Part shown: positions 44,316-52,489 of the stretch, in pieces
Layout of the letters: every line of letters starts with the position of its first letter
Numbering within the stretch: position 1 is the first letter of the stretch
The notes under the pieces: model-generated
What the model was told of the DNA's origin: nothing
Seen by the model: the letters and a program-made list of their open reading frames with translations, nothing else
Database searches by the model: none
Made by a program: the position numbers and the translations under genes
DNA from: CAZMXP01 sp964570285
GTDB lineage: Bacteria; Planctomycetota; PLA2
Assembly: GCA_964570285.1 (NCBI GenBank)
Contig: CAZMXP010000028.1
Location: forward strand, 1-64,000
DNA length: 64,000 nucleotides
Direction of reading: 5' to 3'

Positions 44316-44681
44316 TCAGTCCAGCTGACCCAACGTGCCAAATGCTCGAAGCGTCAACCAGACGACCGTTCCGACAGAAGAGGTGACCGCCCCGAAGACG
44401 GTGCGTCGCCACAAGTGTGTGCTCATGATGGCGAATCCGACCAACGTGATGAGGCAGAATCCTGCGAGACTATACAATTCGCCAAACAGCCTGCTACAAG
44501 TTTCGGGCTCGGTAAGCACGACGAGTGGGCCCAAGTGTGAAATGAGCGTGCATTCCGCCGCGAACGTGAGCCCCGGAATAGTGTGCAGCCCGCCTGAGCC
44601 CCCATAGAAGAACGCAAACATCGCGAGGGCGTAGAGAAGGTACACAGTGATCCAGATTCTCCAGCCGTGGTGCGGTGCCAT
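44316..44681 (-). CDS. Hypothetical four-helix membrane protein in a low-GC patch
   Basis: 121 residues with about four hydrophobic helices (WITVYLLYALAMFAFFYG, LISHLGPLVVL, LAGFCLITLVGFAIM, TSSVGTVVWLTLRAFG). No family recognised. The base composition here (roughly 55% GC by eye) is clearly lower than in neighbouring genes, which suggests recent arrival by transfer. ATG 44681 is chosen; the frame is open to 44747. Confidence 0.55.
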   Translation of the reverse strand: MAPHHGWRIWITVYLLYALAMFAFFYGGSGGLHTIPGLTFAAECTLISHLGPLVVLTEPETCSRLFGELYSLAGFCLITLVGFAIMSTHLWRRTVFGAVTSSVGTVVWLTLRAFGTLGQLD

Positions 44682-44807
44682 GTGACATTGCTGCGCTCCC
44701 ACAGCAAAGGATAGCAACGCGAGGCGTGGATGTCCTCCGCCTCGCAATCCACCCTAACAGCTCGAAGACGCTTGCCAGCGCCGTGCGTCCCCCGGATCGC
44801 GCACGCA

Positions 44808-44836
44808 CCTTCGTGCCTTCGCGCCTTCGTGGTCAT
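44808..44836. repeat. Short CACGAAG-type repeat, single copy
   Basis: CCTTCGTGCCTTCGCGCCTT followed by CGTGGTCAT, matching the arm at 7493-7519. It lies upstream of the ClpB-like fusion gene, in non-coding DNA. Confidence 0.65.
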
Positions 44837-44933
44837 CGCTCATGCCGCTCCGACGAGGACGTTCACCCCGTCCCCGCTATCCCGTCCCCGACACGGCCAG
44901 CAACGGCATTGGCACCCCCCGCGCAGCCCCGGA

Positions 44934-47900
44934 ATGCGTTACGCTCATGCCGTGGACGAGGACCTGAAACGGCGCATCGCGGCGCTCGTCGCCGAAGAGG
45001 AGGGGTCGTTCGACCGCCTCGTCGAGGCGCTGCGGCGGGCGACGCTGGACGCGGTGGCGGCGTGCGCGGCGCACGACGATACCGACGTGCGCCACGCGAC
45101 GGCGGAGGCGCTCGCGCTGGACGCGCGCGCCGACGCCGTCGCGATCGCGGCGAAGCTCGCGACGGACTCCTCCGGCCGGGTCCGCCTCGCGATCGCAGCC
45201 GGCCTGCGCCGCGCCCCGTCTTGGGCCCTCCCCCACGCCGCCCGCTCCTCCCTCCTCAAGGACGACGACAGCGACATCCGCTCCGCCGCGGCGGCGGGTT
45301 GCTCCGGCCTCGCCGCGTTCACCGCGTCTCTGGTCGAACTCGTCGCCGACGATTTCGCCTGGGACGTCCGCCTGGCCGCGGGCGAGGCGCTCGAGGAGGC
45401 GCCCAACGGCAAGATCGCGCTCGCGACGCTCGTGACGGCGCTCGGCACCGACAGCGACCGCGACGTCTCGCGCGCCTGCGCGCGGTCGGCCGAGGCGATC
45501 CTTGAGCGCTGCCGCGGCTGGCCCGCCGACGCCCCCCTCCCGCGGCCCTCCCCCATCGGCGCTGCGCGAGAGCGCCTCGACGAACTCGACCCCGCCCGCC
45601 ACCCGCGGCTCGCCGCGTGGCTCAAGGAACGCACGATGCACGACATCGACCGCGAGAAGCTCGCCTCGTTCGGCACCGACCTGACGACGGAGGCCGAGGC
45701 GGGCCGGTTGCCGCGCGCGTTCGGCGTCGAGGCGCCGGTCGCGGCGGTGCTGCGCTGCGTGCGCGGCGCGGGCTCGCGCTCGGCGGTGCTGCTCGGGCCC
45801 GCGGGCGTCGGCAAGAGCGCGATCATCCACGAGGTCGTGCACGCGCTGCGCGCCGACGGCTGGCGCGTGGTGCGCCTCACGCCCGGCGATTTCCTCGCGG
45901 GCACCGTCTACCTCGGCGAGTGGGAGACCAAGCTCAAGAACCTCGTCCAGGCGATCCGCGCGCCCAAGCGCGTGCTGCTCGTCGTGCCCGACATCGCCGA
46001 CCTCGCGACGGCAGGCTCGACCTCGAAGAGCGACCGCAACGTCGCGTCGATGCTCGCGCCGCACATCGAGCGCGGCGAGATCGCGCTGCTCGGCGAGACC
46101 ACGCCGGAGGCGTTCCGCGGCGCGCATGCCCTGCAGCGCCTCTTCACGACGATCGAGGTGGCGCCGGCGACGCACGCGGAGACGCGCGCGCTGCTGACGC
46201 AGGTCGCCGGGGATGCGCGCGCGAAGGTCGAGAGCGAGACGCTCGACCGGCTGATGGACCTCACCGATTTCTACATGCCGGGGGTCGCCCTGCCGGGGCG
46301 CGCCGTCGGCCTGCTGCGCCGCGTGCTCGAGGGCCACGGCGGCGGCGCGCTGACGCCGCGCGACATCCTCGCGACGATCACCGAATCGACCGGCGTGCCC
46401 GCCGAGTTCCTCGACGACGAGGTCCCGCTCGACCTCGCGCGCACGCGCGAGTTCTTCGAGGCGCGCGTGATGGGCCAGCCCGACGCGATCACGGCCGTGC
46501 TCGACCTCGTCACGCTGATCAAGGCCGGCCTCACCGACCCCGAGCGCCCCTGCGGCGTGCTGCTCTTCGTCGGCCCGACCGGCGTCGGCAAGACCGAACT
46601 CGCGCGCGCGCTCGCCGAGCTGCTCTTCGGCGACCCGGCGCGGCTGCACCGCTTCGACATGAGCGAGTACGCGAACTACGCCGCGTACGAGCGTCTCAAC
46701 GGCAGCGAGGGGCGCCCGGGCACGCTGACGCGCGCCGTGCAGCAGCAGCCCTTCTCGGTGATCCTGCTCGACGAGATCGAGAAGGCGCACGGCAACGTCT
46801 TCGATCTGTGCTTGCAAGTGTTCGACGCGGGCCGCCTCACCGACGGCCAGGGGCGCACCGCCGACTTCCGCCGCAGCATCGTCATATTGACAAGCAACAT
46901 CGGCAGCGCGGTGCGCACCGAGGCGGGCGTCGGCTTCCTCGGCGCGCCCCCGCCGCCGCCGGACCGCGAGACGATCCTGCGCGAACTCGCGCGCAGCTTC
47001 CGCCCCGAGTTCCTGAACCGCATCGACAAAATCCTCACCTTCCGCCCGCTCGCCCTCGAGACCGCCGAGAAGATCGCGCGCCGCGAACTCGCGAAGGTGA
47101 TCGAGCGCGGCGGCCTCGCGCGCCGCCGCATCGAGGTCGATCTCGACCCGAAGCTGCTTTCCTTGCTGCTTCGCCACGGTTACAGCCCGGCGTTCGGCGC
47201 GCGCCCGCTCAAGCGCACCGTCGAGAGCCTCGTGCTGCTGCCGCTCGCGCGCGTGCTCGCCTCGGGCGACGCGAAGCCCGGTTCGGTGCTGCGGCTCGGC
47301 GTCAGGGGAGACGGCGTCGCCGTCGAGATCGTCTCCCCGGAGGAAGAGGGGGAGGGGCCCGGGGAGGGGGAGAGCGCCGATCTCGCCAGCGTGCGCGCGC
47401 GCGTCGCCGCGCTGCACGGCAAGGCGGCGATCGCCGAGGCGCGCAAGAGCCATCTGCTCGCCCGCGCGAACGCGCCGGGCTTCTGGGACGACCGGACCGC
47501 GGCGACGCGGGACCTCGACGAGGTCCACCGCCTGGATGCCCTGCTCGAGGCGTTGCGCGACCTCGAGGACGGTGTCGCGCTGACCGCGGGCAACCCCGAT
47601 GCGAAGCGCGCCGCCGAGTTCCTCGCCCGCCACGACGCCGAGGCGCGCCGCCTCGACTTCCTGTTCTCGTGCGGCGACCTCGACGACGCGATCGTCACCG
47701 TCACGCTGGTGAAGGCGCAGGGCAGGTCGATCGACGGCGTCGCGCAACTCGCGGCGATGTACAAGGGGCTCGCCGAGCGGCGCGGCCTCGACTGCACCGT
47801 GCTCGACGACCGGCGCGGTAACGAGGACACGATCACGCTCTCGATCGAGGGCGCCGGCGCCCACGCGCTGCTGCGCACCGAGGCGGGGCTGCACCAGATC

Positions 47901-48341
47901 TCCCGCCCGCTAGGCACGGACCGCAAGATGACCGACCGCTCGACCCTTCGCGTCGAGGTGCTGCGCGCGCCGCACGACGAGGGCCCCTTCCCGAAGACGG
48001 AGGTCCGCGTCGAGAGCAAGCCGCTGCGCGACGCGAAGGGACGCATGCTCTTGCGCCCGCGCACCGAACTCTCGCTGCTGCACCTGCCGACGCTGATCTC
48101 CGTACACGCGTGGAGCGAGGCCCCCGCCGACGAAGCCGTCCGCCTGCTGCACCCGCTGCTGCGCGCCCGCGTGCTCGCCCGCGCCGACCTCCCCCCCGCG
48201 CCCCCCCACATCATCCGCCGCTACCGCTTGGGCCCCTCCCCGGTCGTCCGCGACCGCAGAACCGGCCTCTCCACCGGTCGCGCGGACCAGGTGCTCAAGG
48301 GCGAGATCGACCTGTTTCTAGGCCCGAGCCAGGCTCGTTAG
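44934..48341 (+). CDS. HEAT - double AAA+ (ClpA/ClpB-like) - RF2-like fusion protein
   Basis: About 1,135 residues. HEAT-like repeats fill 1-220. AAA+ module 1 has Walker A GPAGVGKS near 288 but a weak Walker B (LLVVPDIADL without DE). AAA+ module 2 is ClpB-like: GPTGVGKTE near 547, VILLDEIEKAH, SNIG, and the arginine/sensor region RPEFLNRIDK, ending in the ClpB D2-small domain. From about 810 comes an RF2-like part: APGFWDDRTAA and, later, IEGAGAHALLRTEAGLHQIS. The GGQ peptide-release motif is missing. Possibly a disaggregase or remodeller acting on ribosomes. GTG 44952 is an alternative start. Confidence 0.88.
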   Translation: MRYAHAVDEDLKRRIAALVAEEEGSFDRLVEALRRATLDAVAACAAHDDTDVRHATAEALALDARADAVAIAAKLATDSSGRVRLAIAAGLRRAPSWALPHAARSSLLKDDDSDIRSAAAAGCSGLAAFTASLVELVADDFAWDVRLAAGEALEEAPNGKIALATLVTALGTDSDRDVSRACARSAEAILERCRGWPADAPLPRPSPIGAARERLDELDPARHPRLAAWLKERTMHDIDREKLASFGTDLTTEAEAGRLPRAFGVEAPVAAVLRCVRGAGSRSAVLLGPAGVGKSAIIHEVVHALRADGWRVVRLTPGDFLAGTVYLGEWETKLKNLVQAIRAPKRVLLVVPDIADLATAGSTSKSDRNVASMLAPHIERGEIALLGETTPEAFRGAHALQRLFTTIEVAPATHAETRALLTQVAGDARAKVESETLDRLMDLTDFYMPGVALPGRAVGLLRRVLEGHGGGALTPRDILATITESTGVPAEFLDDEVPLDLARTREFFEARVMGQPDAITAVLDLVTLIKAGLTDPERPCGVLLFVGPTGVGKTELARALAELLFGDPARLHRFDMSEYANYAAYERLNGSEGRPGTLTRAVQQQPFSVILLDEIEKAHGNVFDLCLQVFDAGRLTDGQGRTADFRRSIVILTSNIGSAVRTEAGVGFLGAPPPPPDRETILRELARSFRPEFLNRIDKILTFRPLALETAEKIARRELAKVIERGGLARRRIEVDLDPKLLSLLLRHGYSPAFGARPLKRTVESLVLLPLARVLASGDAKPGSVLRLGVRGDGVAVEIVSPEEEGEGPGEGESADLASVRARVAALHGKAAIAEARKSHLLARANAPGFWDDRTAATRDLDEVHRLDALLEALRDLEDGVALTAGNPDAKRAAEFLARHDAEARRLDFLFSCGDLDDAIVTVTLVKAQGRSIDGVAQLAAMYKGLAERRGLDCTVLDDRRGNEDTITLSIEGAGAHALLRTEAGLHQISRPLGTDRKMTDRSTLRVEVLRAPHDEGPFPKTEVRVESKPLRDAKGRMLLRPRTELSLLHLPTLISVHAWSEAPADEAVRLLHPLLRARVLARADLPPAPPHIIRRYRLGPSPVVRDRRTGLSTGRADQVLKGEIDLFLGPSQAR
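47346..47374 (+). repeat. G-quadruplex-type repeat inside the ClpB-RF fusion gene
   Basis: A 29-base stretch identical to 59536-59564: core G4-A-G4-CCC-G4-A-G5 flanked by GAG. It encodes EGEGPGEGES exactly at the junction between the ClpB part and the RF2-like part, so it may mark the fusion point. Confidence 0.7.
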
Positions 48342-48394
48342 TACCGCTCTGATTCCTGCTCCCACTCCAAATTGTTCGAGTATATATTGGAGTG

Positions 48395-49609
48395 GTGTCC
48401 AAACTGCGACGCCCATTGCAGGACGTCACGCGACGCGCGGAGGCGCCCGTCCTCGACGATCTGGACTCCAAGATGGTCCTCCTCGCTGGCCCCCGCCAGT
48501 GCGGGAAGACGACGCTCGCGCGCCGCCTCCTGCATCGACTGGGCGGCGAGTACTTCAGTTGGGATGTGGCGGCCCACCGCAAGTCGCTTCGCCAGCATGC
48601 GTTGCCCGAGGACAAGCGACTCTGGGTCTTCGACGAGATCCACAAGTTCCGCGGATGGCGCAACTGGCTCAAGGGGGTCTACGACACGCATGGCGAGCGG
48701 CACGCGATGCTCGTGACGGGAAGCGCCCGCCTCGCCGCGTACAGCCGCGGCGGGGACTCGCTCCAGGGCCGGTACTTCATGCACCGTCTGCATCCGTTCA
48801 CGCTCTCCGAATTTCAGGGGATCGACGTCGCGGGCGTCCCGGAGGAGATCCCGGCGCTGCCGGTCGAGGCGCCGACGGGCGCCGCTTCGGCGTTGGAGGC
48901 ACTCGACCGCCTCGGCGGCTTTCCCGAGCCCCTCCTGTCCGGTTCCGAGCGGACGGCGGCCCGCTGGCGGCTCGGCTATGGGGAGCGCCTTGTGCGCGAG
49001 GAGATCCGCGATCTCGAGGACTTCCGCGACCTCGACCGGATCGAGGCGCTCTACGACGCGCTGCCCTCGACCGTCGGCTCGCTCCTCTCGATCAACTCCC
49101 TGCGGGAGGACCTGGAGGTCGCGTTCCGCACCGCGGCGTCGTGGCTCGCCGCGCTGGAACGCCTCTACGCCGTGTTTCGCGTGGCGCCCTTCGGCGCGCG
49201 GAGGCTGCGCGCGCTGAGGAAGTCGCAGAAGCTCTACTTCTGGGATTGGGCGCGCGTGGAGGACGAGGGGGCGCGGGCGGAGAATCTCGTGGTGCTCCAC
49301 CTGCTGCGCCTCGTGCACTGGCTCGCGGACGTGCACGGCGAGAAGGCCGAACTCCGCTTCTTCCGTGACGCCGCGGGGCACGAGGTGGACGCGATCGTCC
49401 TGCGGCGCGGCAAGCCGTGGATGGCGGTGGAGGTGAAACTCTCCGACGGGCCCCTCGACCGCGGCATCCGCTATCTGGTGGAGCGCGTGCCGATCCCCTG
49501 GGCCTTCCAGGTCGCGCTCCGCGGCACCGTCGACCGGCGCGTCCCGGCGGGCAAGGGGATGGGCGTGCGCCTCGTGCCCGCGGCGCGTTTCCTCGCGAAC
49601 CTCCCGTAG
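48395..49609 (+). CDS. DUF4143 AAA+ ATPase
   Basis: 404 residues. A P-loop GPRQCGKTT near the N-terminus, the WVFDEIHKFRGW Walker B region, then the DUF4143 C-terminal domain with a nuclease-like core (HEVDAIVLRRGKPWMAVEVKLSD). Such proteins are frequent in mobile or toxin-like contexts; their role is uncertain. GTG 48395 or 48392 is the start. An AT-rich pocket (TATATATTGG) stands out just upstream in this GC-rich DNA. Confidence 0.85.
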   Translation: MSKLRRPLQDVTRRAEAPVLDDLDSKMVLLAGPRQCGKTTLARRLLHRLGGEYFSWDVAAHRKSLRQHALPEDKRLWVFDEIHKFRGWRNWLKGVYDTHGERHAMLVTGSARLAAYSRGGDSLQGRYFMHRLHPFTLSEFQGIDVAGVPEEIPALPVEAPTGAASALEALDRLGGFPEPLLSGSERTAARWRLGYGERLVREEIRDLEDFRDLDRIEALYDALPSTVGSLLSINSLREDLEVAFRTAASWLAALERLYAVFRVAPFGARRLRALRKSQKLYFWDWARVEDEGARAENLVVLHLLRLVHWLADVHGEKAELRFFRDAAGHEVDAIVLRRGKPWMAVEVKLSDGPLDRGIRYLVERVPIPWAFQVALRGTVDRRVPAGKGMGVRLVPAARFLANLP

Positions 49610-49658
49610 GCCGCGGGGAACCTGCGTCGGTCTTGCAACAGTCTCACGCGGCACCGTA

Positions 49659-51599
49659 CTACCGCGGGAACGCCTCCTTGACGCCGCCGTCCACGGGCAG
49701 GCAGGCGCCGGTGATGCGGCTGCTGCGGTCGCTCGCGAAGAAGAGGGCGGCCTCGGCGACGTCCTCGGGGCGGACCGCGACCTTGAGCAGGTTGCGCTTG
49801 GCGTAGAACTCCTCGAGCTTCTCGGGGGCGACGCCGTGGGCCTTCGCGCGCTCGCGGCGCATCTCGTCCGACCAGAGGCGCGTGCCCTGGAAGACCGCGT
49901 CGGGGTGCAGCGTGTTGACGCGCACGCCGATGTCGGCGCCTTCCAGCGCGAGCACCTTCGCGAGCTGCGCCTCGGCGGCCTTCGACGCGCTGTAGGCGGC
50001 AAACCCCTTGCCGGGCGCCATCACGTTCTTGCTCGCGTTGAAGACGATCGAGCCGCCGAGCCCCTGCACGCGGAAGTGGCGCAGCGCGGCGCGGCCGACG
50101 AGGAAGTGCGAGCGCGCGTTGACGGCGAAGGAGCGCTCCCACTCCTCGAGCGTCAGGTCCTCGACGTTCGCCGGCTTCGCGATGCCGGCGTTGCTGACGA
50201 CGATGTCGATGCCGCCGTACTCGCGCACGCCGCGCTCGAACGAGGCCGCGACCTGCGCCTCCGACGTCACGTCGCAGTGCACCGCGACCGCGCGCCGCCC
50301 GATGCGCTGCGCCGTCCCCCGCACCCCCTCCAGATCGATGTCCGAGAGAAGGACGTGCGCGCCCTCCGCGGCGAACCGCTCCGCGATCGCCTTGCCGATG
50401 CCGCTCGCGGCCCCGCTGATCCACGCGACGCGCGACTCGAGTTCGCCCTCGCGCCGCGGCCCCTCGACCTTGCGATGCTGCAGCGCCCAGTACTGCGCAT
50501 GGAACAGGTCGTCGCCCCCGATCGGCGCCCACCCGGGCCCGGCGCGCCGCACCATGCGCAGCGTGTGGCGCGCGATGTCGAGCGCCGCGTCCGCCTCCTC
50601 CCGGTTCCTGCCCGCCCCGAACACCCCGACACCCGGGGCAAGCAGCACCCGCGGCGTGGCATCCCCTTCCGGCAGCCCCTCCCGGTCGCCGCCCCGCGCG
50701 TGCAGGCGGAACCGCTCGCGCCAGCGCGCGATCCCGTCGGCGACGCAGAACCATGGCCCGGTGCGCAGCACATGGTCGCCCGTCGCGGGGCCGCGCAGCG
50801 AGGCCGCCAGCAGAGCCTCGTCGGCGAGGATCGCGCGCAGTTCCTCGCTGCCGTCGAGGGTGAGGACGTAGCCCTTCCCGAGCACGCCGCGCAGCAACGG
50901 GGGCGATTGGGGGGGGCCCGGGGGGGGAAGGTCCCGCGGCGGCGAGGCCTCTTCGCAGCGCGTGACGATGTCGATGTGGCGCTCGTACGCCTCGCGCGCG
51001 TCCGCGCCGAAGGTCAACAGGCCGTGTTGCATCAGGACGATGGCATCGAGGCCCGGACGGCTGCGGTAGGCGGCCGCGACGTCCGCGGAGAGGCGGAAGC
51101 CGGGACGCCGGTAGGGGACGAGCGCGACGCGGGTGCCGAGGAGGTCCGCGAGGCGCGACGCCCCGTCGGGCCGGTTGCCGATCGCGAGGAGCGCGTCGGC
51201 GTGGCTGTGCAGGATCCAGCGGTCGGGCAGGAAGGCGTGCAGGAGCGTCTCGAGCGACGGCCGCCGCTGCCGCGGATCGACCATCGCGCGCAGCACGAAA
51301 TCTTCGAGTTGCGCGTCGTCGAGCTCGCCGCGCTCGGCGAGCGGCTCGAGGTCCGCAAGCCGAAGCGTCGTGAAGTCGGTCGCGCGGATGCCGGCCAGGT
51401 CCACCCCGCTCGGCTTGATCTGGAGGAGGTTCCGCCGGCGACCCAGGTGGTCGGTCTCGACGGTCTTGACCGAGGTGTTGCCGCCGCCGGGAAGGACGAG
51501 GTCGGGCTCGCGTCCGATCAGGCCGCTCACGTATGCGAGCAGTCCGAGCGGGTCCTCCCCGGTCGGCGCTCCGGTCCAGCGGCTCTCCATCGACCGCAT
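49659..51599 (-). CDS. Bifunctional class II aldolase / short-chain dehydrogenase
   Basis: 646 residues. The N-terminal part (1-230) is a RhaD-like class II aldolase (LPGGGNTSVK, LHSHADALLAIGN). The C-terminal part (about 395-646) is a classical SDR with the cofactor motif SGAASGIGKAIAE, NAG in VSNAGIAKP, and the catalytic YSASK. The fusion is like the rhamnulose-1-phosphate aldolase/lactaldehyde dehydrogenase enzymes of L-rhamnose or L-fucose breakdown, giving DHAP and lactate-type products. No other rhamnose gene is next to it. ATG 51590 is an alternative start. Confidence 0.9.
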   Translation of the reverse strand: MRSMESRWTGAPTGEDPLGLLAYVSGLIGREPDLVLPGGGNTSVKTVETDHLGRRRNLLQIKPSGVDLAGIRATDFTTLRLADLEPLAERGELDDAQLEDFVLRAMVDPRQRRPSLETLLHAFLPDRWILHSHADALLAIGNRPDGASRLADLLGTRVALVPYRRPGFRLSADVAAAYRSRPGLDAIVLMQHGLLTFGADAREAYERHIDIVTRCEEASPPRDLPPPGPPQSPPLLRGVLGKGYVLTLDGSEELRAILADEALLAASLRGPATGDHVLRTGPWFCVADGIARWRERFRLHARGGDREGLPEGDATPRVLLAPGVGVFGAGRNREEADAALDIARHTLRMVRRAGPGWAPIGGDDLFHAQYWALQHRKVEGPRREGELESRVAWISGAASGIGKAIAERFAAEGAHVLLSDIDLEGVRGTAQRIGRRAVAVHCDVTSEAQVAASFERGVREYGGIDIVVSNAGIAKPANVEDLTLEEWERSFAVNARSHFLVGRAALRHFRVQGLGGSIVFNASKNVMAPGKGFAAYSASKAAEAQLAKVLALEGADIGVRVNTLHPDAVFQGTRLWSDEMRRERAKAHGVAPEKLEEFYAKRNLLKVAVRPEDVAEAALFFASDRSSRITGACLPVDGGVKEAFPR

Positions 51600-51692
51600 T
51601 ATTCCCCACCACACGGGTGCAGCGCGAAGAATCCTGCCCCCGACCGCGGCGAAGCCCCCCCCGCCCCCCCTCACGCCCACCGCGTTAGGGCC

Positions 51693-52489
51693 AGGAGCTT
51701 GTCCGGGTAATGGCCTTCAGCCACGCTTCGGGGCCAACCGGACCCGGACAAGCTCCTGATTCGACGCGACGCGAGTCGTGGGTCTCCACGAGCCAGCGCC
51801 GCGATCGAGGGGGGCTCTTGCGCGAGGTGCGGCGCTCCGCGTCACGCCTTCGCGGCTGCCAGCTTCAGGAGGTTGTGTCCGGTGCTCGAGACGTGCGCAG
51901 CCACGATCACGCGGCTTGCGGCGTCGACCGCCACTTGGCAGTTGTACGCCTGCACGAAGCCGTCGGGTCCCTTCATGATCCCGCTCTCCGGGTCCGTGAA
52001 GTTGCGCTGCGCCTCGTCGCGGGGCGTGGTCCTCGGCGGACGGCCCGGCCCGGGCGGCTCCTCGTCGCGGTCCGATGGCCGCTTCCGGAAGTCGCTGATC
52101 GTCGGTGGTCCGGCGCCTGTCGGCCGGTCACCGCCATGAAGTCCACCCGCTCCTCGCATGCCGTCTCGATCTTGCGGGAGCTGCGCACTCCCCGGCTGTA
52201 GCCGTACAGCAGCAAGGCCGTCATCATCGCGGGGGGATAGGGCGGATCGCCACGCTCCTCCCCGTAGCACGCGAGGAGGCCGAGAGATCGAGGTCGTGCC
52301 GCACGGTGTCCCGTACGAAGTGCGCTAGGTGGCCCTCGGGCACCAGATCCAGCACGGTCGCCGGGAGCATCCAGACCTGCTCCACCTCCCACGCCCGCTG
52401 TCTTGGCAATGCGCGCAACCTACGGCCGGGCACCGACAGCGAACCCCCTTTCACTTAAGAGTTTGTCCGACGAATAGTCGGACAAACTC
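51693..52489. mobile_element. Decayed insertion sequence with palindromic ends
   Basis: Left end AGGAGCTTGTCCGGG at 51693-51707 has its exact inverse at 51743-51757. The right end is a hairpin at 52459-52489 with 13-bp arms (GAGTTTGTCCGAC) and loop GAATA. The outermost arms are imperfect inverted repeats of each other (12 of 15). The interior holds a broken transposase. Having an inverted pair at each end is unusual and may reflect nested insertions. The right hairpin also sits against the stop of the next gene and may terminate it. Confidence 0.7.
51842..52400 (-). pseudogene. Frameshifted IS1182-like transposase remnant
   Basis: Pieces of a transposase are readable in three frames: VWMLPATVLDLVPEGHLAHF, then PPYPPAMMTALLLYGYSRGV and SSRKIETAC, then TISDFRKR and NFTDPESGIMKGPDGFVQAY. 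At least two frameshifts and a large internal deletion separate them. The pattern matches IS1182-family transposases. It is not functional. Confidence 0.82.
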
